Shown piece after piece: positions 25,759 through 35,729 of a stretch of DNA of 64,000 nucleotides. Origin of the DNA: Acidobacteriaceae bacterium (GTDB taxonomy: Bacteria; Acidobacteriota; Terriglobia; Terriglobales; Acidobacteriaceae); the NCBI GenBank assembly GCA_027307045.1, contig DAHUXR010000005.1, positions 1 through 64,000 on the forward strand, read 5' to 3'. Every line of letters begins with the position of its first letter. Position 1 is the stretch's first letter. The notes beneath the pieces were generated by a model. It worked only from the letters and a program-made list of their open reading frames with translations. It did no database searches and was not told the origin of the DNA. The position numbers and the translations under genes are program-made.

Positions 25759-27528
25759 TCACAGCACTTGGCTGTTGTCGCCCATCATCACCTGCCGCAG
25801 CAGCTTGATGGGAGGAAAACCCTGCTTCAGCAGCTCATTGTGGAATTTCTCGAGAGAAAAAGCGGCGCCCATTTTCTTCTTATAGTCCTCGCGTAGCTTC
25901 ATAATTTCCAGCTTGCCCAGAGTGTAATAAAGATAAGTCGGATCAGACGTTCCGCGCTTGGTTTCACGCAGCCCGTTCATGTGGGACTGATAGCCCTCTT
26001 TCTCAAAAAACTCCACGCCCTGATCAAAGGTCATTGTGCCAGTATGCATCTGTATGCCCACGATGAAGCGCGCGTTGCGCAAGAGCGCATCCTGAAGTTG
26101 TCCCAGACGCAGCTTCAGAAAAGCCGTGTCATGGTCCTGATCAACCCCGGCCGTGCGGCCATAGCCTTCGTCGAGCATCATCTGTTCGCTGTAATGGGCC
26201 CAGCCTTCAGCATTGGAACTGCATCCCAGCAGCTTGCGCACCTTTGAGGGCGCGTATGGCACCCACAGAAACTGCGTGTAGTGCCCTGGATAAACCTCAT
26301 GCACAGCCGTGGAGATGATCGTCCCGCGGTTAAAACCAGCCATGTGTTCCTGGATTTGCTGTGGCGTCCAGCTTGGCTCGGGCAGCGTGACGTTGAAGAA
26401 AGCTTCTTTCGCAACTTTCTCAAATGGTCCGGGCGTGTCCATGGACGCGAAAGTAAGAGCGCGCGCAAAGGGCGGCGTCTCCTGAACAATGGGCAGCACT
26501 TCTGATGGCAGCTTAACGATGTGATGCTGGGCCAAAAAATCTTTCAGCCCGCCCAGCGTATCGCGGAAAGTCTGCAAAAGCTTGTCCGGCGCCGGATGAT
26601 CTTTTTCCAGTTCCGCCAGTATCTCCCGCGGGGTTTTGTTGGGATCGAGTTTGGCCGCCGTCTCTTTGAATGCCTGCTGGTTCAAACGCAGATTGGCCAT
26701 GCCGATTTCAAGCAATCGAGTCAGCGGGATATCGACGTCTTCGTCATACAACAGCTTCTTGCTGTAATTGTCCGCGCCAATGCGGAAATCACCATGCGCC
26801 TGGGGTTTCAGATCTTTCTCCATCCACTGGCCATAGCTCTTCAACTCGTCCATTACCTTCTGGTTGGCAGCCTGAAACTCCGCCAGCAGCGCCTGATCTT
26901 TCACATCCTTAAACGCTTCAGGAACATCTTTCTGGAAAAAACTGATCAGGCCGGGAATTTGCTCCAGCGCCACGTCCACGTAAATCGGCGGCGGATTTTT
27001 CAAGTTCTGGCGCGCAGCCAGAAATACCGCCGGAACCTGCTTTTCCCGCGCGATGACAGACTTCAGTCGCTCTGCCGGTGGCGCAAACGTGCGCGCCATG
27101 ATCACAAAGATGGAGTTGGTAATGCCGGAAGAATATAAGTCCGGATTCTTCTCCCACTGGCGGATACTTTCCAGCGAGAGCAGACGCGCGTTGATGTCAT
27201 TCAAAACCAGCGTATGGTCCACCCGCGTCGCAGCTGAAAGCTGCAGCGGATCGATCTTGGCGATCACCTTTTGGAAATTCTTCAGCGTGGCGATCTGCTG
27301 GTCCAGCGATGCCCGGGAATAATCCTCCAGCTGGCTGTCATACTGATGGAATCCTGCTGCCGTAGCCGCAGATGGATTGAACCTGAAGTAGTACTTATCA
27401 AAATATTGGTCCGCCAGCGACGTAAAAACTTTGTCATTATTGGCGCTGTCAGAAGCTGGCATGGCATGATGCTGGGCCTGGACGGCTAAGCCCGCCAACA
27501 GCACGGCAAAGAACGGGATCAATTTCAC
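25759..27528 (-). CDS. secreted DUF885 family metallopeptidase-like protein
   Basis: The 589-aa protein has a signal peptide (MKLIPFFAVLLAGLAVQAQ) and a long alpha-helical DUF885 body. The zinc-peptidase-like motif HEVYPGHYTQF (HExxxGH) lies near residue 435, with a second motif SNAEGWAHYSEQMM supplying a downstream glutamate. DUF885 proteins are inferred carboxypeptidase-like metalloproteases, and the substrate is unknown. It starts with GTG with GGAG in front. The next gene on the strand is a secreted amidohydrolase, so a peptide-scavenging role is plausible. Confidence 0.88.
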   Translation of the reverse strand: MKLIPFFAVLLAGLAVQAQHHAMPASDSANNDKVFTSLADQYFDKYYFRFNPSAATAAGFHQYDSQLEDYSRASLDQQIATLKNFQKVIAKIDPLQLSAATRVDHTLVLNDINARLLSLESIRQWEKNPDLYSSGITNSIFVIMARTFAPPAERLKSVIAREKQVPAVFLAARQNLKNPPPIYVDVALEQIPGLISFFQKDVPEAFKDVKDQALLAEFQAANQKVMDELKSYGQWMEKDLKPQAHGDFRIGADNYSKKLLYDEDVDIPLTRLLEIGMANLRLNQQAFKETAAKLDPNKTPREILAELEKDHPAPDKLLQTFRDTLGGLKDFLAQHHIVKLPSEVLPIVQETPPFARALTFASMDTPGPFEKVAKEAFFNVTLPEPSWTPQQIQEHMAGFNRGTIISTAVHEVYPGHYTQFLWVPYAPSKVRKLLGCSSNAEGWAHYSEQMMLDEGYGRTAGVDQDHDTAFLKLRLGQLQDALLRNARFIVGIQMHTGTMTFDQGVEFFEKEGYQSHMNGLRETKRGTSDPTYLYYTLGKLEIMKLREDYKKKMGAAFSLEKFHNELLKQGFPPIKLLRQVMMGDNSQVL

Positions 27529-27639
27529 GAGGGGTTCTCCTGCAATCTCAGAATACTTAGACTTGTTGCAACTCGGGCTGTGAGCGCAAAGCTTTTGGAT
27601 GCGAGCATCGGATCGTCTGCTGGCTTTTGCCGCGCGGGG

Positions 27640-28938
27640 CTATTTCTGCTTGTAAACCGTGCCTCCCTTCATCACCATTACCGGATCTTGCAGCAGAGTT
27701 ACGTCTTTGAGTGGATCACCGTTTACAGCAATAATGTCAGCAAAGTTTCCATTCTCAATGGAGCCAATCTTGGACCATCCCAGCAGATCAGCGGCGTTCA
27801 CTGTAGCGGTCTGGATGGCCTGAATCGGCGTCATCCCAATCTGTACATACACGGCAAACTCATGCGCGTTCAATCCGTGAGGATAGACGGCGGCGTCTGT
27901 GCCGAATGCAATCCTTACACCAGCATTAAATGCCTTTTTGATGTTCTGCCGGCTGACGGCTGTTACTTCTTTCATTTTGGTCGCATACATTGCAGGCAGG
28001 CCGATTCTGGCCGCGTTTTCGCGCATCCAATCCGCAAGATACAACGTTGGCACAAGATACGTGCCGTTCTTCTTCATCAGCGCAATTCCAGCGTCGTCAA
28101 TGTAAGAGCCGTGTTCAATGGAATCCACGCCAGCTTCAGTAGCCCAGGCAATGCCCTGCGCGCCGTGCGCGTGCGCTGCAACTTTGCGGCCAAGCCGATG
28201 CGCGTCGGCAACAATGGCTTTCATTTCTTCCAGCGTGTATTGTGACGCGCGCGGATCGTCGCCCTTGGAAAGCACTCCGCCCGTGGCGCAAACTTTGATC
28301 ACGTCAGCGCCATATTTAATGATCTCGCGTACCTTGTGCTGCACGCCTTCCACCCCGTCCGCCGCGCCATCGGACTTGGCGTGCCATTCATACGGCAACA
28401 GGTTCTGGTCGCAGTGGCCGCCGGTAATCGAGAGCGCCGGACCGCTCGCCATGATGCGCGGACCCGGTATCATGCCTTCATTAATGGCATCGCGCAGCGC
28501 GATATCGGTATAGCCCCTCGCTCCAACGTTGCGAACGGTAGTGAAACCGGCTTCCAAGGTGATCCGCGCATTCTTGGCGCCGATAAGCGCTTCTTTAGGA
28601 ATTGAGACCCCCAGCTCCTGGTAGCCAAAATTAGGATCGAAAGTAAGATGCGTGTGGGCATCGATCAATCCGGGCAAAAGCGTGGCATTGGGCAGGTTGA
28701 TTACACGCGCGCCTGCCTGGTTCTCCGATTGCGAGCCACCGCCGCCACTGGAAACGCTGCTGATCTTGTCACCATCAATCACAACAGTTACGTTGTCGAG
28801 CATCCTGCCGGCCTTCACGTCCAGCATGTGGCCAGCATGAATCACCACATGCTGCGATTGCGCGGGCTGCGCGGGTTGTTGAGCAAAAATGGCGCAGGAG
28901 AGGACAAGGGCAGAGAGGAAGAGTTTCAGAGTTTTCAT
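27640..28938 (-). CDS. secreted amidohydrolase family protein (imidazolonepropionase/prolidase-like)
   Basis: The 432-aa protein has a signal peptide ([18 protein letters not shown]). The amidohydrolase TIM barrel has metal ligands in [11 protein letters not shown], a lysine/His region [30 protein letters not shown] and [11 protein letters not shown]. This subgroup includes Xaa-Pro dipeptidases and carboxypeptidase-like hydrolases acting outside the cytoplasm. It precedes the DUF885 gene by 111 bases on the same strand. Confidence 0.9.
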   Translation of the reverse strand: MKTLKLFLSALVLSCAIFAQQPAQPAQSQHVVIHAGHMLDVKAGRMLDNVTVVIDGDKISSVSSGGGGSQSENQAGARVINLPNATLLPGLIDAHTHLTFDPNFGYQELGVSIPKEALIGAKNARITLEAGFTTVRNVGARGYTDIALRDAINEGMIPGPRIMASGPALSITGGHCDQNLLPYEWHAKSDGAADGVEGVQHKVREIIKYGADVIKVCATGGVLSKGDDPRASQYTLEEMKAIVADAHRLGRKVAAHAHGAQGIAWATEAGVDSIEHGSYIDDAGIALMKKNGTYLVPTLYLADWMRENAARIGLPAMYATKMKEVTAVSRQNIKKAFNAGVRIAFGTDAAVYPHGLNAHEFAVYVQIGMTPIQAIQTATVNAADLLGWSKIGSIENGNFADIIAVNGDPLKDVTLLQDPVMVMKGGTVYKQK

Positions 28939-29112
28939 AAAGACGGGCGGATTATAACAGGAGTGAAGACATCAGTTGCGACGAGATCGCAGTCTTCGTT
29001 CGACTTCAATCCCTTCCGCCTAGCACACAAAACCGTATTCACAACGCTCGCGTCAGAGTAGCGACATCAAATATAGGGCGTAGCCAAATGGATGATTTAA
29101 CACCTAGCTTAG

Positions 29113-29826
29113 CTAGCTCACTGCAAAACTAGCTGCCAGTTGTGGCGGCACTCCCAGCTTGATGAATGCCATCCGGCCTTTTGGAGTTACTCTGAGCGCT
29201 CGCGATTCCCGGCAACGACCAAGCCAGCCTTCCTCCAGAAAATGTTGCAACAAGGCCGCGCCTAGTGCCCCGCCTACATGAGGCCGGCGCTCCGTCCAAT
29301 CCAGGCAACGCCGCGCGAGATGCCGCTTACTACGCCGAACCTCTTCAACTTCCAAACCAAGTTCCCTCAGCCAGTCTGCTCCTCTGGCTGTCAGTCGATA
29401 GTTGCGGTCACCTTCGGCGACGATCACGTGCTGTTTTTGCATGGCTTCGCTCAATGCTACGCCCGCGCGTCCGGCCAGATGATCGTAGCAACTCCGGGCC
29501 ATTAGCATGGATTGGTCAGCTTTTGATCGAATATATTCCGCCGTCGGGCGTCTGGTTGAAATTGCTCCCAGAGCCTCCAGCGCATTCGCCACCCGCTGTC
29601 CTGCCAGCTTGTAGTAGCGGCATCGTCCGTCGCGCTGAACAGTAATCAGGCCGCCTTGGCTCAGTTTAGCCAGATGCGCACTGGCGCTCTGCGCGGAGAC
29701 AGAAGCTGCTCGCGCCAGCTCTCCTGCCGGCAGAGATTGCCCTTCCAACAGCGCCAGCAGAATCGCCGTTCTTCCGGGATCGGCCAGCAGATACCCCAGG
29801 CTTGAAATCGCATATTTTTCTTTCAT
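29113..29826 (-). CDS. ArsR/HTH_20-type winged-helix regulator
   Basis: The 237-aa protein has an N-terminal winged helix (PGRTAILLALLEGQSLPAGELARAASVSAQSASAHLAKLSQGGLI, residues 10-75). The wing is DGRCRYYKLAG, and a C-terminal alpha-helical domain of about 140 residues follows. The alpha-3 metal site of classical ArsR (ELCVCD) is absent, so it probably senses an organic ligand. The start at 29826 (MKEKYAISS) is preferred to 29892. It is divergent from a drug-exporter gene, with twin operator-like palindromes between. Confidence 0.85.
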   Translation of the reverse strand: MKEKYAISSLGYLLADPGRTAILLALLEGQSLPAGELARAASVSAQSASAHLAKLSQGGLITVQRDGRCRYYKLAGQRVANALEALGAISTRRPTAEYIRSKADQSMLMARSCYDHLAGRAGVALSEAMQKQHVIVAEGDRNYRLTARGADWLRELGLEVEEVRRSKRHLARRCLDWTERRPHVGGALGAALLQHFLEEGWLGRCRESRALRVTPKGRMAFIKLGVPPQLAASFAVS

Positions 29827-29868
29827 AAGTGCACCATGAATTATTCTAGCCGTTAACATCAAGCAATA

Positions 29869-29886
29869 TTTCATCGCATGGTGAAA
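29869..29886. promoter_or_regulatory. operator candidate 1 (TTTCAT-N6-RTGAAA)
   Basis: TTTCATCGCATGGTGAAA is an 18-bp dyad in the divergent region between the ArsR-type gene and the MFS exporter gene, 43 bases upstream of the regulator start. It shares its half-sites and spacing with site 2. Confidence 0.55.
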
Positions 29887-29914
29887 TGTCACAAGCTCAA
29901 TTTATTGATTATCA

Positions 29915-29932
29915 TTTCATCAGCGCATGAAA
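29915..29932. promoter_or_regulatory. operator candidate 2 (TTTCAT-N6-ATGAAA)
   Basis: TTTCATCAGCGCATGAAA has perfect TTTCAT/ATGAAA half-sites. It lies 34 bases upstream of the exporter start codon and 46 bp (start to start) from site 1, a placement fit for repression of both divergent genes. Confidence 0.55.
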
Positions 29933-29966
29933 CATACCCCGTCACCTACCCGCCATACTGCAAGTT

Positions 29967-31373
29967 ATGGATAAACAGAATAAGCAACTGCGCGGTCCGC
30001 TTTTGTGGCTGCTTTGCGCTACCAGTTTTGGCTTTGTCGTGGTGCAGCTTGATGTCACGATTGTGAACGTCGCGCTGCCCCAGATCGGCTCGCATCTTCA
30101 TGCCAGTGTGGCCGGGTTGCAATGGGTTGTGGATGCCTACACTCTCAGCTTTGCGGCGCTGTTAATCTCAGCCGGAGTCATTGGTGATCGCTTTGGCTCG
30201 CGCCGTGTCTATTTTGCCGGCTTTGCCATCTTTACCGTTGCTTCCATCTTCTGTGGCCTGGCTCCGAGCATTGGCGTTCTGATCGCCGCTCGCGCTCTAC
30301 AGGGCGCGGGCGCTGCACTGCTGGTTCCCACCTCGCTGGCGATTCTGACTCATTCATCCACTGAGAATGCCGCTCTCCGCGCGCGCATGGTAGGCCTGTG
30401 GACTGCCGCTGGAGGTGTTTCCATTGCTGCCGGTCCGGTTGCGGGCGGACTGCTGCTGGCGTCATTTGGATGGCGCAGCATTTTCCTGGTCAACATCTTT
30501 CTCTGCTGTGCCGCCATCTTGCTGGTACTTCGCTTTATACCCAGCGATTCACAAACCGCGGAATCTCAACGCCTCGATCCCCTCGGTCAGATGCTCGCCA
30601 TTGTGGCTCTCACAGGCCTCGTCGGCGCCGTCATTGAATGTGGACGCATCGGTCCCGCGCATGCCATCGTAATCGTCGCCGCACTTCTTGGCGTGGTTGC
30701 CATGGCAGCATTTTTGTACGTTGAAAGTCGGGCAGAATCGCCCATGCTTCCGTTGCAATTCTTTCGTCTGCCGGGCTTCAGTGCGGCTGTCGCCTTCGGG
30801 ATCATCGTCAATCTGACGTATTACGGCGCAATTTTTGTAATCAGCCTTTACCTCCAGCAGTCCCGCGGGTACTCAGCTCTCCGCACCGGCATCGCCTTCC
30901 TTCCGCTGACCGCAACTTTCATCATTTCCAATATTCTCTGTGGATGGCTCACCGCCCGGACAGGCCCGCGCACTCCCATGATTCTGGGCGCGATTGTCGG
31001 CACAGCCGGCTATGTACTGCTCTTTCGCCTGAATGGCGATACTTCATTGCTTGAGATGCTGCCGGCATTCGTTCTTATTCCGGGTGGCATGGGTCTAGCC
31101 GTGCCGGCCATGACCACGGCGATTCTTTCCAGCGTCCCGCGCGAGCGCTCCGGAACCGCCTCTGCTGTTCTGAACACGGCGCGCCAGGCCGGAGGCGCCG
31201 CTGGAGTAGCTATCTTTGGCGCTCTGCTGGGCCACGCCCGCGAGAAAATCATTCCCGGCCTGCACACTGCTGCTCTTATCTCCACGGCCTTGCTCATAAC
31301 CGCCGGAATGCTGGCATGGCTGGGGATGAGGGAGCGGAAGAAGCCGCTCAAGGAATTCCAACTGGCACAATAG
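29967..31373 (+). CDS. DHA2-type (EmrB/QacA) MFS drug exporter
   Basis: The 468-aa protein has about 14 predicted membrane helices. The DHA2 signatures are visible: LDVTIVNVALPQIG in helix 1, WVVDAYTLSFAALLISAGVIGDRFGSRRVYFAG (motif A) and GGVSIAAGPVAGGLLL (motif C). It is a proton-coupled multidrug exporter by family, with the substrate unknown. It is divergent from the ArsR-type regulator, and expression is likely relieved when that repressor binds its ligand. Confidence 0.92.
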   Translation: MDKQNKQLRGPLLWLLCATSFGFVVVQLDVTIVNVALPQIGSHLHASVAGLQWVVDAYTLSFAALLISAGVIGDRFGSRRVYFAGFAIFTVASIFCGLAPSIGVLIAARALQGAGAALLVPTSLAILTHSSTENAALRARMVGLWTAAGGVSIAAGPVAGGLLLASFGWRSIFLVNIFLCCAAILLVLRFIPSDSQTAESQRLDPLGQMLAIVALTGLVGAVIECGRIGPAHAIVIVAALLGVVAMAAFLYVESRAESPMLPLQFFRLPGFSAAVAFGIIVNLTYYGAIFVISLYLQQSRGYSALRTGIAFLPLTATFIISNILCGWLTARTGPRTPMILGAIVGTAGYVLLFRLNGDTSLLEMLPAFVLIPGGMGLAVPAMTTAILSSVPRERSGTASAVLNTARQAGGAAGVAIFGALLGHAREKIIPGLHTAALISTALLITAGMLAWLGMRERKKPLKEFQLAQ

Positions 31374-31431
31374 TATTTTGGTTGGCCTCTCTTCTTGACA
31401 GAGTTGATACTATTCTGGACAGACCTCTGAG

Positions 31432-31875
31432 ATGACTACCGAACCTGAACAACCCGAAACCTTAAATGCTGACAAATGGATGTCTAAGGGGGATGCTGCT
31501 CGCGCCCGGGGCGTGTCCCGCCAGGCCATTTGGGAACTGGTGAACCGGGGACGATTAACCACCTACCGGTTCAAAGGCAGGGTTTATGTCTCCCGTGCAG
31601 AAGTACTAGGCTTCGCGCCTCGGCCTAGAGGGCTGAAGGAATCGGGCTACGTCAGGGTAAAAACCGTTCGCCCAAAAGAGAAAAAGCTTGATCCTGCCAA
31701 GTGGATTTACATCGTTGAGGCCGCGCGGGAAACGGGCCTGCCTCGGCTGGCGATTGTCGATCTGGTCAGGCGAGGCCGCGTAAGAAAGATCGTGAGCGCG
31801 GGCAAGACGTTCGTAGCGCGTGCCGGACTTGAAGAGTTTATGAGGCGGAAAAGCGCGCTTACGAAAAAGAAGTAG
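31432..31875 (+). CDS. protein with two tandem excisionase-like (MerR-type HTH) domains
   Basis: The 147-aa basic protein contains two copies of a HTH_17/excisionase-type winged helix. Residues 15-65 read KGDAARARGVSRQAIWELVNRGRLTTYRFKGRVYVSRAEV, and residues 88-140 read IVEAARETGLPRLAIVDLVRRGRVRKIVSAGKTFVARAGLEEF. It ends in a Lys-rich tail. Single-domain versions are phage excisionases or plasmid regulators. The duplication suggests binding to a two-part site. No integrase or phage gene is near. It converges with gyrA across a shared terminator. Confidence 0.75.
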   Translation: MTTEPEQPETLNADKWMSKGDAARARGVSRQAIWELVNRGRLTTYRFKGRVYVSRAEVLGFAPRPRGLKESGYVRVKTVRPKEKKLDPAKWIYIVEAARETGLPRLAIVDLVRRGRVRKIVSAGKTFVARAGLEEFMRRKSALTKKK

Positions 31876-31944
31876 CCAGCGGATGGCTTCCAGTCACGAC
31901 CGTCAACAACGCTTCGCTGAACTTTCAATACCGTTTAGAAAAGA

Positions 31945-31971
31945 AAAAGCTCCCGAAGCACGGGAGCTTTT
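31945..31971. terminator. bidirectional terminator between HTH gene and gyrA
   Basis: AAAAGCTCCCG and CGGGAGCTTTT form a perfect 11-bp stem with a five-base loop (AAGCA). The A and T ends make it work in both directions, serving the + strand HTH gene and the - strand gyrA. Confidence 0.85.
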
Positions 31972-31990
31972 CATCTATTCGCGCTTCGAC

Positions 31991-34615
31991 TTACTGCAAC
32001 AACGTCCCGTTCGTATCTTCTTCAGCTTTTTCTTGCAGCACAACCGCTGACGCAACGCGGTCGCCTTCTTCAAGATGCAGCAGGCGCACGCCCTGCGTGG
32101 AGCGACCGGCTTCGCGGATGGTCTTGGTGTCAATACGGATAATCTTGCCGAACTGGCTGATCAGCATGGCTTCAGACGATTCGTCCACCAGCATGATTCC
32201 CACCACGTTGCCGTTCTTCGCTGTGGTCTTTACGTTGATCACGCCTTTACCCCCGCGTGACTGCAACCGGTATTCCTCCACCGGCGTGCGCTTGCCATAG
32301 CCTTGCTCGGTCACGCTCAGGATCAGGCTGGGCAGCGTCTCTTCTGTGGCTTTGCCGTCTTTGTCTTTGCCGTTCGTCTTCTTGAGCTCCTTCGGAGTGA
32401 CCGCCATGCCTACGATGTAATCATTCTTGTCCAGGTCCATGCCGCGAACGCCGTAAGCTGGCCGTCCCATGGAGCGCACATCTTCTTCATCAAAGCGGAT
32501 CGCCTGGCCCTCATGCGATGCCAGGAAGACAATCTGGTTACCGTCGGTCAGGCGCACCGCTACCAGTTCATCGTCTTTATCGATCCCGATGGCGATAATC
32601 CCGCGTGACATCACGTTGGAGAAGTCTTTTACCGGAGTCTTCTTGACCGTGCCTTTGCGTGTGGTAAAGAAGATGTAGCGGTTTTCTTCTTCCAGGTTCC
32701 GGACTTCCAGCAGCGTGCGCACGGTCTCGCCCGGCTGCAAAGCCACCAGGTTGCCGATGTGTTTGCCCTTGCCCGCAGCGCCCACGTCCGGCACTTCATA
32801 TACCTTGAGCCAGTAAACGCGCCCGGTGTTGGTAAACACCAGCAGATAGGAATGCGTGGATGCGCTGAAGAGATATTCGACAAAATCTTCTTCGCGCGTT
32901 TTCATGCCGGTGCGGCCTGTGCCGCCGCGCCGTTGCTGGCGATAGGTGGATTGCGGCGTGCGCTTGAGATATCCGCTGTGTGAGACCGTCACGATCACCT
33001 GCTCATCGGCGATCAGGTCTTCCAACGTGATTTCCGTTGATTCGTCAGTGATCTCGGTGCGGCGCTTGTCACCGAACTGCTCTTTTACTTCTTCCAGTTC
33101 TTTCACGATTACGCCACGCAGTTTCTTGTCAGAAGCCAGGATTGATTCCAACTCGGCAATTTTTCCGCGAATCTCTTCCAGCTCTTTCAGAATTTCTTCG
33201 GTAGAGAGCCGTGTCAGTCGATAAAGTTGCAATTCCAAGATTGCATCGGCCTGTCGCGGCGAAAGCTTCCCTTCCGCTCCGCCAACTTTTGCCTGAATCG
33301 CCTTGTCTACGATCTTGAACTTCGCCGCCAGCAAATTCTCTTTCGCTTCTGCTCGTGATCCCGACCCGCGGATGATCTTGATGACCGCGTCCATATTGTC
33401 CAGCGCGATTTTGTAGCCTTCTAAAATGTGTTCGCGCTCGCGGGCTTTTTCCAGCAGGTAAACCGTGCGCCGCCGCACCACGTCCACGCGGTGGTCAATG
33501 AAGTGCTGGATCGCCTGCACCAGCCCCATCTCTTTGGGCTGGCCGTTCACCACGGCCAGGAAAATCATGCTGAAGCTTTCCTGCATCTGCGTGTGCTTGA
33601 AAAGCTGGTTCAGGATGATCTGCGCTTCGGCGCCGCGCTTTAGTTCAACAACGATGCGCATTCCATCGCGGCCAGATTCATCGCGCACGTCAGAGATATC
33701 GTCGATGACTTTGTCGTTCACCAGTTGCGCAATGCGCTCCACGATCTTGGCTTTGTTTACCTGGTAAGGAATTTCCCTCACGATGATCGCTTTGCGTCCC
33801 TGGTTCAGGTCTTCGATAGCGGCTTTGGCGCGCATCACAAACTTGCCGCGGCCATGCGTGTAAGCGGCTTCAATCCCGCTGCGTCCGTAAATGTAAGCGC
33901 CTGTCGGGAAGTCCGGGCCTTTTACGATCTTCAAAATTTCTGGGAGCTTGGTTGCCGGATTGTTCACCAGCGTAATGGCCGCTTCCACAATTTCCGTGAG
34001 GTTGTGCGGGGGAATGTTCGTCGCCATGCCCACGGCAATTCCGTTCGAGCCATTCACCAGCAAGTTCGGAATCCGCGTCGGCAGCACTGTTGGCTCGACC
34101 GTTGACTCGTCATAATTCGGCACAAAGTCGACGGTTTCTTTATCGATGTCCTCCATCAACGAGCCGGCAATGCGCTGCAGGCGGCACTCTGTGTATCGCA
34201 TTGCTGCCGGAGGATCATTATCCACCGACCCGAAATTTCCCTGGCCATCGATCAGCGGATAGCGCAGTGAAAAATCCTGCGCCATGCGTACCAGCGTGTC
34301 ATAGATCGCTGAATCGCCATGTGGATGGTAGAGACCCATGGCTTGTCCCACTACCTTGGCGCACTTGGTGTACTTCTTGTTGTACTGCAGGCCCATCTCC
34401 TGCATCGTGTATAGAACGCGCCGGTGCACCGGCTTGAGTCCATCACGCACGTCAGGCAGCGCGCGGCCAATGATGACTGACATTGAGTAGTCGAGATACG
34501 AGCGCCGCATCTCCTCTTCAATGTTGATTGGCTGTATGTTCCCCCCCTGGCCGGTGGGGCCGTCGCCGCCCGGAGGTGGCGTCAGGGGGAGTTGCGGATT
34601 CTGTTCATCTGCCAT
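31991..34615 (-). CDS. gyrA: DNA gyrase subunit A
   Basis: The 874-aa protein has the breakage-reunion domain with catalytic tyrosine in [10 protein letters not shown]. The quinolone region [18 protein letters not shown] keeps the serine and aspartate associated with drug sensitivity. The C-terminal beta-pinwheel begins with the GyrA box QRRGGTG near residue 550. The first 25 residues are a Gly/Pro-rich extension before [18 protein letters not shown]. gyrB lies 4.7 kb away on the same strand, with four unrelated genes between. Confidence 0.98.
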   Translation of the reverse strand: MADEQNPQLPLTPPPGGDGPTGQGGNIQPINIEEEMRRSYLDYSMSVIIGRALPDVRDGLKPVHRRVLYTMQEMGLQYNKKYTKCAKVVGQAMGLYHPHGDSAIYDTLVRMAQDFSLRYPLIDGQGNFGSVDNDPPAAMRYTECRLQRIAGSLMEDIDKETVDFVPNYDESTVEPTVLPTRIPNLLVNGSNGIAVGMATNIPPHNLTEIVEAAITLVNNPATKLPEILKIVKGPDFPTGAYIYGRSGIEAAYTHGRGKFVMRAKAAIEDLNQGRKAIIVREIPYQVNKAKIVERIAQLVNDKVIDDISDVRDESGRDGMRIVVELKRGAEAQIILNQLFKHTQMQESFSMIFLAVVNGQPKEMGLVQAIQHFIDHRVDVVRRRTVYLLEKAREREHILEGYKIALDNMDAVIKIIRGSGSRAEAKENLLAAKFKIVDKAIQAKVGGAEGKLSPRQADAILELQLYRLTRLSTEEILKELEEIRGKIAELESILASDKKLRGVIVKELEEVKEQFGDKRRTEITDESTEITLEDLIADEQVIVTVSHSGYLKRTPQSTYRQQRRGGTGRTGMKTREEDFVEYLFSASTHSYLLVFTNTGRVYWLKVYEVPDVGAAGKGKHIGNLVALQPGETVRTLLEVRNLEEENRYIFFTTRKGTVKKTPVKDFSNVMSRGIIAIGIDKDDELVAVRLTDGNQIVFLASHEGQAIRFDEEDVRSMGRPAYGVRGMDLDKNDYIVGMAVTPKELKKTNGKDKDGKATEETLPSLILSVTEQGYGKRTPVEEYRLQSRGGKGVINVKTTAKNGNVVGIMLVDESSEAMLISQFGKIIRIDTKTIREAGRSTQGVRLLHLEEGDRVASAVVLQEKAEEDTNGTLLQ

Positions 34616-34745
34616 GTTTTTCTCTCATTCAGGAAAGGCGAATTCTACGCACGCGGCAACAATTCCCGCACACCCCGCGATCACGCCGAAATGTGGGCTA
34701 AATAGCTGCATTTACAGGAAGTTATGTGTTAGAGGAATACAGGAA

Positions 34746-34751
34746 ATTATA
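34746..34751 (-). promoter_or_regulatory. possible -10 box upstream of gyrA
   Basis: On the - strand a perfect TATAAT lies about 130 bases upstream of the gyrA start in the 296-base gap. The -35 region 17 to 18 bases away is weak. A near-repeat of the CAGGAA(G/A)TTAT segment overlaps it. Confidence 0.35.
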
Positions 34752-34911
34752 ACACAGAAGGGCGCGAATTTGGCAGGACTTGGATGCATCGCGGAACAAG
34801 GCAGAATGGCAGCGAAGAAAATTTGGTAATTGGAGAATTTTGTAATTTGGTAAATGAAAACCTGCGGCTTAAACCGCTGCGTTTTGAAATTATCCGATTA
34901 CCAAGTCTCAC

Positions 34912-35667
34912 CTAATTCAGCTTCATCACCACGCCGCGGTCGTCATTGGCCTTGAGCGTGGCCGCAGAATCAATCTCATCCATCTGGATCCTTTTGAGTA
35001 CCTTGCTGGAAAAGTCAAATAGCGTTCCACCCATAATGGCATAGTTTTTAGTCTCAAGCTGGTGGCCATCTTTAAAAATGAAAACAGTTGCGGGTGTTTT
35101 ATCTTCTACTGTCGGCACTGGCGCTTGAATTTCGTCCTCGCTCAGTTGAGATTGCCTTTCCGATGGTTTTTCTTCCTGCGGTTGTTGACGGCGACGCTCG
35201 CGAGAATCTGTATAGTGTTCACCGTAACGGCTATCGGCCTCGCGATTCATAGCATCGCGGGCGCCTTGCAGGTAGGCCGCACGCAATTCATCGTCACTGC
35301 GCTCATTGGAAGCCTGCTGCTGTGCCGGCGCTGGATCGGCAGAATTCTCAGGGACGTAAGGATCGGCAGCCGAAGGATAGCTTTCATCGCTGTAGTACGG
35401 ATAGAAAACCGGTATTGGCAAAAACACCTGGCGATGCGACCGGGGATTTCCAAACCGGCGAAGAGGACCATGGATACGGATTGATCGTTGTGGATGCACG
35501 CCAAACGGAAGCTGCGTAGGAGAAACTACGCTGGCGGGCACTCCATGCTGGCGGCCATCCGCGGTCGGGGACACGACCGACGCCGGCGCTCCATGGCTGA
35601 AAGTCTGCGCTTGAGACACTTGCAGGGCGAAGGCCAAAAAAGGAACGATCAAGAGTCGTTGAGACAT
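34912..35667 (-). CDS. secreted protein of unknown function with short N-terminal repeats
   Basis: The 251-aa protein has a signal peptide (LLIVPFLAFALQVSQAQ) and an AGGAG site four bases before its ATG. The mature N-terminus has two copies of an HGxPASVVSPT repeat, then a Pro/Tyr-rich stretch (PIPVFYPYYSDESYP) and a long Gln/Glu/Arg-rich linker. The compact C-terminal segment is ATVFIFKDGHQLETKNYAIMGGTLFDF. The last part recurs in Acidobacterial exported proteins as I recall, but has no known role. Confidence 0.7.
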   Translation of the reverse strand: MSQRLLIVPFLAFALQVSQAQTFSHGAPASVVSPTADGRQHGVPASVVSPTQLPFGVHPQRSIRIHGPLRRFGNPRSHRQVFLPIPVFYPYYSDESYPSAADPYVPENSADPAPAQQQASNERSDDELRAAYLQGARDAMNREADSRYGEHYTDSRERRRQQPQEEKPSERQSQLSEDEIQAPVPTVEDKTPATVFIFKDGHQLETKNYAIMGGTLFDFSSKVLKRIQMDEIDSAATLKANDDRGVVMKLN

Positions 35668-35729
35668 AAGGCTCCTGCTTGGAGTACCAACCTGAAGCTA
35701 CTTCAATCATAAACCCAGGGGACCAGCAT

